Origin: Allobosea sp. Root381
GTDB taxonomy: Bacteria > Pseudomonadota > Alphaproteobacteria > Rhizobiales > Beijerinckiaceae
DNA length: 64,000 bases
Direction: 5' to 3'
Assembly (NCBI RefSeq): GCF_001429395.1
Contig: NZ_LMJT01000003.1
Span: 160,435 to 224,434, forward strand
How positions within the stretch are numbered: the first letter of the stretch is position 1; every line of letters starts with the position of its first letter. Under the pieces are notes generated by a model. It made no database searches and was not told where the DNA came from. It was given only the letters and a program-made list of their open reading frames with translations. Positions 42,846 through 49,965 of the stretch are shown here, piece after piece. The translations under genes and the position numbers were made by a program.

Positions 42846-44696
42846 ATGACCGCTACCATCCGCCTCACCATGGCGCAGGCGCTGACGCGCTATCTCAGCC
42901 GCCAGATCACCGAGATCGACGGGCAGCGCCTGCCGATCTTCGGTGGCGTCTGGGCGATCTTCGGCCACGGCAATGTCGCCGGCCTCGGCGAGGCGCTCTG
43001 GCATGAGCGCGAGCAGTTGCCGACCTTCCGCGCCCATAACGAGCAGGCCATGGCGCATGCGGCCATCGCCTATGCCAAGGCGAATATGCGCCGCCGTTTC
43101 ATGGCGGCGACCACCTCGATCGGCCCGGGCGCGACCAATCTCGTCACCGCGGCGGCGCTCGCCCATGTCAACCGCCTGCCGGTGCTGCTGCTCCCCGGCG
43201 ACGTCTTCGCCAACCGCATCCCGGACCCGGTCCTGCAGCAGGTCGAGGATTTCGGCGACGGCACCGTCTCCGCGAACGACTGCTTCAGGCCGGTCTCGCG
43301 CTATTTCGACCGCATCACCCGGCCCGAGCAGATCATCCCGGCGCTCGCCCGCGCCATGCAGGTGCTGACCGATCCGGCAGAATGCGGCCCCGTCACCCTC
43401 GCGCTCTGCCAGGACGTGCAGGCCGAGGCCTATGACTATCCCGAGAGCTTCTTCACTGAGCGCCTCTGGACGCCGCGCCGCCCCCGCCCCGACCGCGAGG
43501 AGCTGAAGGCCGCGGCCGATGCACTGAAATCGGCTCGCAAGCCACTGATCGTGGCCGGCGGCGGCGTGCTCTATTCGGGTGCGACCGACGATCTCGCCCG
43601 TTTCGCCTCCGCAACCGGCATCCCCGTCTGCGAGACGCAAGGCGGCAAGTCCGCCCTGCCCGACGACAACCCGCTCAACATGGCAGCCATCGGCGTCACC
43701 GGCACGACCGCCGCCAACCGCCTGGCCGCCGAGGCCGATCTCATCCTGGCGGTGGGCACGCGGCTGCAGGATTTCACCAGCGGCTCCCGGGCCCTGTTCG
43801 GCGCGGCGGAGAAGACGATCATCGGCCTCAACGTCCAGCCCTTCGATGCCGGCAAGCACCGGGCCCTGCCGCTGGTCGCGGACGCGCGCGAGGGCCTGAC
43901 GGAGCTCTTCGCGGCGCTCGGCAACTGGCAGGCGCCCGAGAGCTGGAACGCGAACGCCCGCGCCGGCAAGGCCGATTGGCACAAAGAGGCCGGGAAGGCG
44001 ACCGCCGCAAGCAATGTCGCCCTGCCCTCGGACGCGCAGGTCATCGGCGCGGTCCAGCGCGCGCTCGGTTCGGACGTGATCCTGCTCCATGCCGCGGGCG
44101 GCCTGCCCGGCGAATTGCACAAGCTCTGGCAGGCGGGCAGGCCCGGCTCCTACCATGCCGAATACGGCTATTCCTGCATGGGCTACGAGATAGCCGGGGG
44201 CCTCGGCGCCAAAATGGCGCGGCCCGACAGGGAGGTCGTCGTCATGCTCGGCGACGGCTCCTATCTGATGATGAACTCCGAGATCGCGACCTCGGTGATG
44301 CTGGGCCTCAAGCTCACCATCGTGCTACTCGACAATCGCGGCTTCGGCTGCATCAACCGGCTGCAGAACGCGACCGGCGGCGAGAGCTTCAACAACCTGC
44401 TCAAGGATGCCCGCCACGAGGCCCTGCCCGCGATCGACTTCGTGCAGCATGCGGCGAGCCTCGGCGCGATCGCGAGCAAGGCCGCCTCGATCGCGGAACT
44501 CGAAGCCGCCTTGGCGCAGGCGAAGGCCAACACCCGCACCACCGTCGTCGTCATCGACACGGACCCACTGATCTCGACCGCCGCCGGCGGCGCGTGGTGG
44601 GATGTCGCGGTGCCGGAGGTAAGCGAGCGGGCGCAGGTGCGAGAGGCGCGGGCGAATTACGATGCCAGCCGGAAGCGGCAGCGTGTCGGTGAGTGA
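42846..44696 (+). CDS. iolD: 3D-(3,5/4)-trihydroxycyclohexane-1,2-dione acylhydrolase
   Basis: A 616-residue thiamine-diphosphate enzyme that opens the ring of the inositol catabolite to 5-deoxyglucuronate. The N-terminal Pyr domain has GGVWAIFGHGNVAGLGEAL and TTSIGPGATNLVTAAALA. The C-terminal PP domain has the ThDP motif VVVMLGDGSYLMMNSEIATS...LDNRGFGCINRLQ (GDG and N). ATG 42846 follows GGAGCGACGACC. It is 22 bases after iolC and part of the same transcript. Confidence 0.95.
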   Translation: MTATIRLTMAQALTRYLSRQITEIDGQRLPIFGGVWAIFGHGNVAGLGEALWHEREQLPTFRAHNEQAMAHAAIAYAKANMRRRFMAATTSIGPGATNLVTAAALAHVNRLPVLLLPGDVFANRIPDPVLQQVEDFGDGTVSANDCFRPVSRYFDRITRPEQIIPALARAMQVLTDPAECGPVTLALCQDVQAEAYDYPESFFTERLWTPRRPRPDREELKAAADALKSARKPLIVAGGGVLYSGATDDLARFASATGIPVCETQGGKSALPDDNPLNMAAIGVTGTTAANRLAAEADLILAVGTRLQDFTSGSRALFGAAEKTIIGLNVQPFDAGKHRALPLVADAREGLTELFAALGNWQAPESWNANARAGKADWHKEAGKATAASNVALPSDAQVIGAVQRALGSDVILLHAAGGLPGELHKLWQAGRPGSYHAEYGYSCMGYEIAGGLGAKMARPDREVVVMLGDGSYLMMNSEIATSVMLGLKLTIVLLDNRGFGCINRLQNATGGESFNNLLKDARHEALPAIDFVQHAASLGAIASKAASIAELEAALAQAKANTRTTVVVIDTDPLISTAAGGAWWDVAVPEVSERAQVREARANYDASRKRQRVGE

Positions 44697-44705
44697 ACCA
44701 TGATT

Positions 44706-44793
44706 GTCATTGCGAGCGCAGCGAAGCAATCCAGGAGCGGAAGCGTTCTACGTCCCCTGGATTGCTTCGTCGCTGACGCTTCTCGCAATGACG
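44706..44793. repeat. Family A palindromic repeat inside the iol operon, copy 3
   Basis: GTCATTGCGAGCGCAGCGAA plus GCAATCCAGG, then CCTGGATTGCTTCGTCGCTG plus ACGCTTCTCGCAATGAC. It is almost identical to the copy at 24016 and lies between iolD and iolE. Confidence 0.9.
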
Positions 44794-44824
44794 GGCAAGT
44801 CAGCCATCAGGAAAGATTTGGAAC

Positions 44825-45709
44825 ATGATCCGCATCGGCGCGAACCCCATCGGCTGGTCGAATGACGACATGCTGGAGATCGGCGGCGACATCCCGCTCG
44901 AAACCTGCTTGAAGGAAGCTCGCGAAGCCGGCTTCACCGGCATGGAGCTCGGCAACAAGTTCCCGCGCGAGGCCGGAAAGCTGAAGCCGATCCTCGATGC
45001 CCATGGCCATGCGCTCGTCTCGGGCTGGTACTCGACCGAGCTGCTCGTCCGCGATGTCGCCGCCGAGATGGAGGCGGTGAAGGCCCACGCGACCCTGCTG
45101 CGCGACATGGGCTGCTCGGTCCTGATCGCGGCCGAAACCTCGAACGCGATCCATTCCGACATCGCCACGCCGCTCTCGGCCCGCCCCGTCCTGCCCAAGG
45201 GCGGCTGGGCCGATTTCGGCGCGCGCTACACCAACTTCGCCGAAGCGGTGAAGGCCGAATACGGCCTCCAGCTCGTCTACCACCATCACATGGGCACGGT
45301 GGTGCAGACCGAAGCCGAGATCGACCGCTTCATGGCCGCGACCGGCGACGCCGTCGGCTTGCTGCTCGACACCGGCCACGCCACCTGGGGCGGCGGCGAC
45401 CCGGCCCGCATCGCCCGCCACTGGAAGCCGCGCATCCACCACGTCCATTGCAAGGACATCCGCGAGGCGGTGATGTGGCGCTCGAACAAGGAAGACTGGT
45501 CCTTCCTCGAATCCGTCCTCGCCGGCGTCTACACCGTGCCGGGCGACGGGCTGATCGACTATGTCCGTGTGCTCAGGGAATTGCAGGGCTATTCCGGCTG
45601 GATCGTGGTCGAGGCCGAGCAGGACCCGAAGAAGGCCGAACCGTTGACTTACGCCAAGCTCGGTCACGCAAATCTCTCGCGCTTCATCAAGGAAGCGGGG
45701 CTGGTGTGA
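44825..45709 (+). CDS. iolE: Inosose dehydratase
   Basis: A 294-residue TIM-barrel enzyme (xylose-isomerase-like fold) that dehydrates 2-keto-myo-inositol. It starts MIRIGANPIGWSNDDM, and metal-binding residues appear in MELGNKFPREAGKL, YHHHMGTVVQTEAEIDRFM and LLDTGHATWGGGDPA, then HHVHCKDIREAV. GYSGWIVVEAEQDP ends the domain. GGAAAGATTTGGAAC lies before the ATG. The family A repeat upstream separates it from iolD. Confidence 0.94.
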   Translation: MIRIGANPIGWSNDDMLEIGGDIPLETCLKEAREAGFTGMELGNKFPREAGKLKPILDAHGHALVSGWYSTELLVRDVAAEMEAVKAHATLLRDMGCSVLIAAETSNAIHSDIATPLSARPVLPKGGWADFGARYTNFAEAVKAEYGLQLVYHHHMGTVVQTEAEIDRFMAATGDAVGLLLDTGHATWGGGDPARIARHWKPRIHHVHCKDIREAVMWRSNKEDWSFLESVLAGVYTVPGDGLIDYVRVLRELQGYSGWIVVEAEQDPKKAEPLTYAKLGHANLSRFIKEAGLV

Positions 45710-45714
45710 TGGCC

Positions 45715-45789
45715 GTCATTCTCGGGCGAAGCGCAGCGCAGACCCGAGAATCTCGCCCAGGAGATGCTCGGGTCGAGCCCGAGCATGAC
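45715..45789. repeat. Family B palindromic repeat between iolE and iolB, copy 2
   Basis: GTCATTCTCGGGCGAAGCGC, then GACCCGAGAATCTC, GAGATGCTCGGGTCGAGCCC and GAGCATGAC. Near-identical to the 38834 copy in its right half. Confidence 0.88.
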
Positions 45790-45821
45790 GAGCCATACGA
45801 AGACAGCGTCGGAGACCGTCC

Positions 45822-46619
45822 ATGTCCCATCTCAAGATCCGCCCCGCCGGCACCCGCGGCCTCGTCACCCATGTCACGCCGGAAAGCGCCGGCTGGACCT
45901 ATGTCGGCTTCGACCTGCACCGCCTGAAGCCGGGCGAAACGGTCTCCGCGCGGACGGAGAACCGCGAGGCCTGCCTCGTCTTCGTCACGGGCAAGGGCGC
46001 GGTTGCGGCCGGCGGCAAGCCGCTGGGCGAGCTCGGTAGCCGCATGTCCCCCTTCGAGGGCAAGCCCTGGTCGGTCTATGTGCCGCAGGATTCGGACTGG
46101 TCGGTCACGGCCACGACCGATCTCGAACTCGCCGTCTGCACGGCGCCGGGCCTGAAGGGTGGCCTCCCCATCCGCGTCATCGGCCCGGACGATCTCGGCC
46201 AGGAGATCCGCGGCAAGGGCTCGAACACCCGCCACGTCACCAACATCCTTCCCGAGACTGACCCCGCGGACTCCCTCCTCGTGGTCGAGGTCATCACGCC
46301 CGCCGGCAACACGTCGAGCTATCCGCCGCACAAGCACGACCGGGACGACCTGCCGCGCGAATCCTATCTGGAAGAGACCTATTACCATCGCCTCAACCCG
46401 CCGCAGGGCTTTGGCTTCCAGCGCGTCTACACCGACGACCGCAGCCTCGACGAAGCCATGGCGATCGAGGACGGCGACGTCGTGCTGGTGCCGAAGGGCT
46501 ACCACCCCTGCGCCACCTGCCACGGCTACGACCTTTACTACCTGAACGTCATGGCCGGCCCGAAGCGGACCTGGAAGTTCCACAATGCCGCCGAGCATGA
46601 GTGGCTGGCGAAGGGCTAG
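45822..46619 (+). CDS. iolB: 5-deoxy-glucuronate isomerase
   Basis: A 265-residue bicupin that isomerises 5-deoxyglucuronate to 5-dehydro-2-deoxygluconate, the substrate of IolC. Signature blocks include SAGWTYVGFDLHRLKPGE, RNV-like ILPETDPADSLLVVEVITPAGNTSSYPPHKHDRDDLPRESYLEETYYHRLNPPQGFGFQRVYTDD (metal His/His/Glu), and VPKGYHPCATCHGYDLYYLNVMAGP (fourth His). This is the last gene of the operon. No iolG, iolA or inositol transporter is in the window. Confidence 0.95.
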   Translation: MSHLKIRPAGTRGLVTHVTPESAGWTYVGFDLHRLKPGETVSARTENREACLVFVTGKGAVAAGGKPLGELGSRMSPFEGKPWSVYVPQDSDWSVTATTDLELAVCTAPGLKGGLPIRVIGPDDLGQEIRGKGSNTRHVTNILPETDPADSLLVVEVITPAGNTSSYPPHKHDRDDLPRESYLEETYYHRLNPPQGFGFQRVYTDDRSLDEAMAIEDGDVVLVPKGYHPCATCHGYDLYYLNVMAGPKRTWKFHNAAEHEWLAKG

Positions 46620-46644
46620 GCTTGCCTGCCTGACAGGGTTGGCC

Positions 46645-46687
46645 GTCATCACGGATCAGCGCTGCTTCGCAGCTTGTCCGGGATGAC
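46645..46687. repeat. Short family C-like repeat after iolB
   Basis: GTCATCACGGATCAGCGCTG and CTTCGCAGCTTGTCCGGGATGAC. The CTGCTTTGCAGCTTGTCCGGG part recurs at 51832-51850. Confidence 0.65.
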
Positions 46688-46714
46688 GCCGTGCTCTCGT
46701 GCTTCATCACGAAA

Positions 46715-47035
46715 TTACGCACCGCATTTGTACACGATCCCCTTCGTCGACGGCCCTTTCCATTTGATGTCGGCGACCGGCGTCAGGACATGGGTCCCGC
46801 CCATATCCGCCGCCCTTATCTTGAGGCGCGCCAGCGTCGCGTCGCGTGCCTTGTCGAGGACCAGGATCGAGTGCAGCTCGGAGGCACCGTCGATCTCGCC
46901 GATCTGCCGGCAGGGCTCGACCACGGCCTTGCTGTCGGTCAGCACGACGATGTTCGAGCGCGAGGTCGGGATCGCACAGGCACCCAGCACCAGCGGGATG
47001 GCGAGCAGGGTGGATAGCAGGAAGAGTCGCGGCAT
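46715..47035 (-). CDS. Small lipoprotein (DUF4156-like)
   Basis: A 106-residue lipoprotein: the signal LFLLSTLLAIPLVLGAC has the lipobox LGAC, then SRSNIVVLTDSKAVVEPCRQIGEIDGASELHSI, a middle LKIRAADMGGTHVL, and a final VYKCGA. The KAVVEPCRQIGEI and AADMGGTHV patterns match the DUF4156 family of cell-envelope lipoproteins, whose function is unknown. GAGGAAAGG before ATG 47035 sets the start. It ends convergent with the iol operon. Confidence 0.75.
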   Translation of the reverse strand: MPRLFLLSTLLAIPLVLGACAIPTSRSNIVVLTDSKAVVEPCRQIGEIDGASELHSILVLDKARDATLARLKIRAADMGGTHVLTPVADIKWKGPSTKGIVYKCGA

Positions 47036-47321
47036 CGGGGCCTTTCCTCGGGGCTCGGGCAAAAGCGGCAAGCGCCATGTTCTGCCGCTTTGCCGCAATT
47101 TCAAGCGCGCGCCAACAGGTATGGCGGAGGCGGATGCGCAACGCGCTCGAGAATGGGCCGTAGCGCTCGGCGCGAAGCCGGGTCGCGCCCCTCGCATTGC
47201 GTCGCGGCGATCCATGGTCTAGGCGTCGCGCCATCATTGTCCGGACGGGCCTCGCCTCTGGCCCCGGCCTTGGCTGCATCGCCGCCCGGCCCGTCCCGTC
47301 CTTGCCGAAAAGGAGGCTGTC

Positions 47322-47585
47322 ATGGCCCGCAAGAAATCGAAGCCGCTCGAGGCCGAGTTCGTGATGTTCGACGTCGTCTATGTCGACGGCTCCCGCAGGT
47401 CCAACCGCCGGGTCCCGACCGCCCTGCTCGGTGGCCTCGACGGCGACGAGCCGGCGCGCGACGCCATCCTCGAGCAGGATCGGCTGATCGCCGAGAAGTC
47501 CGGCATGCCGCCGCTGGAGATCGCATCTCTCATCCGCTCGGGAAAACCGGCCGAGAAGCCCGAGAAACCGGGCCGCAAGGGCTAA
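47322..47585 (+). CDS. Conserved small hypothetical protein
   Basis: An 87-residue hydrophilic protein of unknown function (MARKKSKPLEAEFVMFDVVYVDGSRRSNRRVPTALL...). The middle FDVVYVDGSRRSNRRVP looks like a short beta unit followed by the basic turn. The C-terminus is Lys/Pro rich (SGKPAEKPEKPGRKG). AGGAGG five bases before the ATG makes translation likely. The preceding 286-base stretch (47036-47321) shows no gene or clear signal. Confidence 0.65.
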   Translation: MARKKSKPLEAEFVMFDVVYVDGSRRSNRRVPTALLGGLDGDEPARDAILEQDRLIAEKSGMPPLEIASLIRSGKPAEKPEKPGRKG

Positions 47586-47729
47586 CGGACGGCGCCCGCC
47601 GCGCACTCGGCCGGCTCGCCTGCATTCCCAAGAGGCACCATAACAACGGCGAAAAATCACTAAAATCGCAATTACTGCGAGATTGCAGCATCTTCGCACA
47701 TCGTTTTAACCCAGTAATCGCGCTTTTGC

Positions 47730-47797
47730 TTGACCTCCCCCAACTCCTGCATTTTAGTCCGCAACGGCCGTTGGGAGGCTGCAAAGAAGGACTAAAA
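47730..47797 (+). promoter_or_regulatory. Promoter and 9-bp inverted repeat before the small lipoprotein gene
   Basis: The -35 TTGACC (47730-47735) and the weaker -10 TTTAGT (47753-47758) are 17 bases apart in the window's most AT-rich stretch. A perfect inverted repeat TTTTAGTCC (47752-47760) / GGACTAAAA (47789-47797) covers the -10 and ends directly at the ATG, overlapping the ribosome site GAAGGA. Confidence 0.55.
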
Positions 47798-48100
47798 ATG
47801 CGTACCATTCTGATCGTCGGAGCTATGGCGGCGGTGCTCGCCGGCTGCCAGACTGCTCAGGAGTCGCTCGCCGATGCCGAAATCACCTGCGAAGCGCAGG
47901 GTTTCCGCCCCGGCACGCGAGCCTATCAGCAGTGCCGCTCCGCGAACTATGTCGAAAACCGCCGCGCTTCGAACGAGGCCGGCAATGCCGTCGCGGCGGG
48001 TGTCGCGGCCGGCGTCGTCGGCGGCGCGATCGTCGCGTCGTCCAATCGCGGTTACTATGGCCGCGGCTACTACGGCCGCCGCGGCGGTTACTGGTGGTGA
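47798..48100 (+). CDS. Small Gly/Tyr-rich lipoprotein
   Basis: A 100-residue lipoprotein: signal RTILIVGAMAAVLAGC with the lipobox LAGC, then QTAQESLADAEITCEAQGFRPGTRAYQQCRSAN with two Cys that could form a disulfide, a Gly-rich segment (AVAAGVAAGVVGGAIVASS) that may be a membrane-active glycine zipper, and a tail rich in Gly, Tyr and Arg (YGRGYYGRRGGYWW). Function unknown; such glycine-zipper lipoproteins are common in Hyphomicrobiales. The long upstream frame is not real because its residues lack family features and the signal peptide starts at 47798. Confidence 0.75.
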   Translation: MRTILIVGAMAAVLAGCQTAQESLADAEITCEAQGFRPGTRAYQQCRSANYVENRRASNEAGNAVAAGVAAGVVGGAIVASSNRGYYGRGYYGRRGGYWW

Positions 48101-48145
48101 TTTCGGCTTCGGCCGCGGCCTGAGCCGCGGGCGATCGCAAAAAGG

Positions 48146-48176
48146 GCCCTGCCGCAGCGATGCGGCAGGGCTTTTT
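48146..48176 (+). terminator. Strong intrinsic terminator with GCGA tetraloop
   Basis: A perfect 11-bp stem (GCCCTGCCGCA / TGCGGCAGGGC) around a GNRA-type GCGA loop is followed by TTTTT. It starts 45 bases after the lipoprotein stop and, with the A run before it, could also end the convergent gene. Confidence 0.9.
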
Positions 48177-48201
48177 CCGTTTCGGCGGCGGGCCGGCGCG
48201 A

Positions 48202-48834
48202 TCAGCTCTTGCTGTTGCGCCTGCGCGCCGGCGCCGGCTCCTTCCCCCCCGAGGACGACAGCATCGAGCCGATCACGTAGACGGCCAGACCGAGGCCGAG
48301 CAGGGCGGCCACCGGCTCGCGCTCAGCGCGCCGGGCCAGCATGCGACCGCCATAGTCGGCGTATTCACGCGCCTGGTTGGCATAGTCCTGCGCGGTGCCG
48401 CTGTGGCTGCGCAGCCATTTCTCGCCGCTTCGCAGCGCGCTCTCGCCGGTATCGGCCGCATCATTGCCATAGCCCTGCAGCAGGCGGCCCCAACGGCCAT
48501 AATCCGGCACGTAGCGATCGTAGCCGGAGGAAGACGAGCCTCTCAGGCACGCCCAGGCGACGAGGCTGGCGCTGAGCGCACCCAGGCCGAATGCCGCCAG
48601 GGGGTGCCGCACCACCGCGTCCCGGACCGCTTCGCCTCCCTCCCGCGCCAGTTCGACGGGATCGGTCTCGGCTAACGCATCCTTGGCGCGGTGATAGCCG
48701 TCCCGGACCGTCTCGCTCGCCTTGTCGGCAAGCTGCGATGCCTTGGCACGCACCGTATCCGCAGCGTTCTCGAATTCCTCGGAAGCCTCGTCCCGTTTTG
48801 CAACGTCGGGCGGAAAGCTGTTCATGTTCGCCAT
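48202..48834 (-). CDS. Helical membrane protein with two C-terminal hydrophobic segments (DUF883-like)
   Basis: A 210-residue protein. The N-terminal part is an amphipathic, Ala/Glu/Lys-rich helix (EEFENAADTVRAKASQLADKASETVRDGYHRAKDAL), as in DUF883/YqjD-type ribosome-linked membrane proteins. Two hydrophobic segments follow (HPLAAFGLGALSASLVAWACL and EPVAALLGLGLAVYVIGSML), joined by a Tyr/Asp/Gly-rich region. GGAGACTGCGCG before ATG 48834 sets the start. The role is unknown; similar proteins are stress-induced in related bacteria. It is divergent from the small ORF at 49115. Confidence 0.6.
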   Translation of the reverse strand: MANMNSFPPDVAKRDEASEEFENAADTVRAKASQLADKASETVRDGYHRAKDALAETDPVELAREGGEAVRDAVVRHPLAAFGLGALSASLVAWACLRGSSSSGYDRYVPDYGRWGRLLQGYGNDAADTGESALRSGEKWLRSHSGTAQDYANQAREYADYGGRMLARRAEREPVAALLGLGLAVYVIGSMLSSSGGKEPAPARRRNSKS

Positions 48835-49114
48835 CGCGCAGTCTCCATTATGCAGGTGCGGTCTCAACGCCGAGCACTTCGCCGGCGGCATCCGGCCAGC
48901 GAACCCTTCGGCAGCACGGTTCCCGTGCAGGTTCTCCGAAAGGGAACGAGGCACCGGCGAGAGAGTTCCAGAGCGGCGGGAGAAAGCTGCGGCGGCGTGG
49001 CTGCGGCCTGGTGACCGACGGTCCGGACATCGATCTACCCGTCTGCAGTCATCACAGGGCCACCATTGGATGCGAGAGCGGTGGCTGACCCTTTCACTTG
49101 CAAAGGAGACGCTC

Positions 49115-49327
49115 ATGCACGCACAGGACCTTCTCGTCGAACATCCGTCAGTCCTGTCCGATCCGGAATGGATCGCCCTCGAAAGTCTGGACGACCACAC
49201 CGATCGTTTCGTCTTCGAAGACTCGATGCTTCACATCCTCGAGGACCGCGGCCTCGTCGAAGCTGCCGGCGAACGCTGGCGCCTCACCGAAGACGGCCGG
49301 CAGCGCCTGCACGAGCGCGCAGCCTGA
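49115..49327 (+). CDS. Small hypothetical protein, winged-helix-like C-terminus
   Basis: A 70-residue acidic protein (MHAQDLLVEHPSVLSDPEWIALESL...). The end DSMLHILEDRGLVEAAGERWRLTEDGRQRLHERAA looks like the last helix and wing of a winged-helix fold, but it is too short for a full one. AAAGGAGA six bases before the ATG gives good translation. It is followed by a clear terminator. No function can be assigned. Confidence 0.6.
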   Translation: MHAQDLLVEHPSVLSDPEWIALESLDDHTDRFVFEDSMLHILEDRGLVEAAGERWRLTEDGRQRLHERAA

Positions 49328-49360
49328 TCCGCCCCGCTTCCGCCTGACCCACGACATTCC

Positions 49361-49398
49361 GGCCGGCCGCGTCGCCAGACGTAGCCGGCCATTTTTTT
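49361..49398 (+). terminator. Intrinsic terminator after the small hypothetical gene
   Basis: GGCCGGC pairs with GCCGGCC across a 16-base loop that includes a GTC/GAC pair, followed by A and seven T residues. Confidence 0.85.
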
Positions 49399-49494
49399 CG
49401 CGCAGAGCCGCCCGCAATCAGGCTGCGGCATTCTGGAAATCGCGCTGGGTCATCCCCATTGAATAGGCTGTCTCATCAGGCTCGCAGGAGCGAC

Positions 49495-49815
49495 ATGGCC
49501 AAGCCCGTCACCATTACCGTCTCCCATGATCTCGGCCGCGAGGGCGCGCTGACGCGCCTGCGGGACGGCATCGACCGCATCCGCGACCGGCTCGGCTTGG
49601 TCACGATGCAGCTTGTCGAGGAACGCTGGGAGGGCGACAGCCTGCATTTCGGCGTAGCCGCTCTGGGCTACACGGTGCATGGCCGGCTCGATGTCGAGCA
49701 GGCGCAGGTGCGCGTCGAAGTGATGCTGCCCTGGGTGCTCGCCGTCTTCGCCGAAAAGCTCAAGATCGGCGTCGAGAAGCAGGGTCAGATCCTGCTGGAG
49801 AAGCCCAAGTCCTGA
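49495..49815 (+). CDS. Polyhydroxyalkanoic acid system family protein
   Basis: A 106-residue protein of the PHA_gran_rgn family (PF09650): KPVTITVSHDLGREGALTRLRDGIDRIRDRLGL, LVEERWEGDSLHFGVAALGYTVHGRLDVEQAQVRVEVMLPWVLAVFAEKLKIGVEKQGQILL. Members are linked to polyhydroxyalkanoate granules. The helix-strand order and the terminal LPWxLxxF helix fit. CAGGAGCGAC before ATG 49495 is a good ribosome site. A 3-hydroxybutyrate dehydrogenase gene a few kilobases away supports a PHB link, though not in one operon. Confidence 0.85.
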   Translation: MAKPVTITVSHDLGREGALTRLRDGIDRIRDRLGLVTMQLVEERWEGDSLHFGVAALGYTVHGRLDVEQAQVRVEVMLPWVLAVFAEKLKIGVEKQGQILLEKPKS

Positions 49816-49965
49816 CGGGACTTATGCGAGGCTGACGCCGGCGCCACAAGCGCCTAGAAAACGCTCTTCCCCAAGCCAGCGCGCGGTTGAATTCACCCGC
49901 CACAGCCTTCATGGTCTGCGTACAGCTCGATTGTCCGCCTCCGACCGTATCCCCCCGGGAGACCC

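Noticed and set aside
47752..47797. RNA thermosensor or riboswitch in the lipoprotein leader
   Set aside because: The left arm lies over the predicted -10, so it would not be in the transcript; kept only as a DNA inverted repeat.
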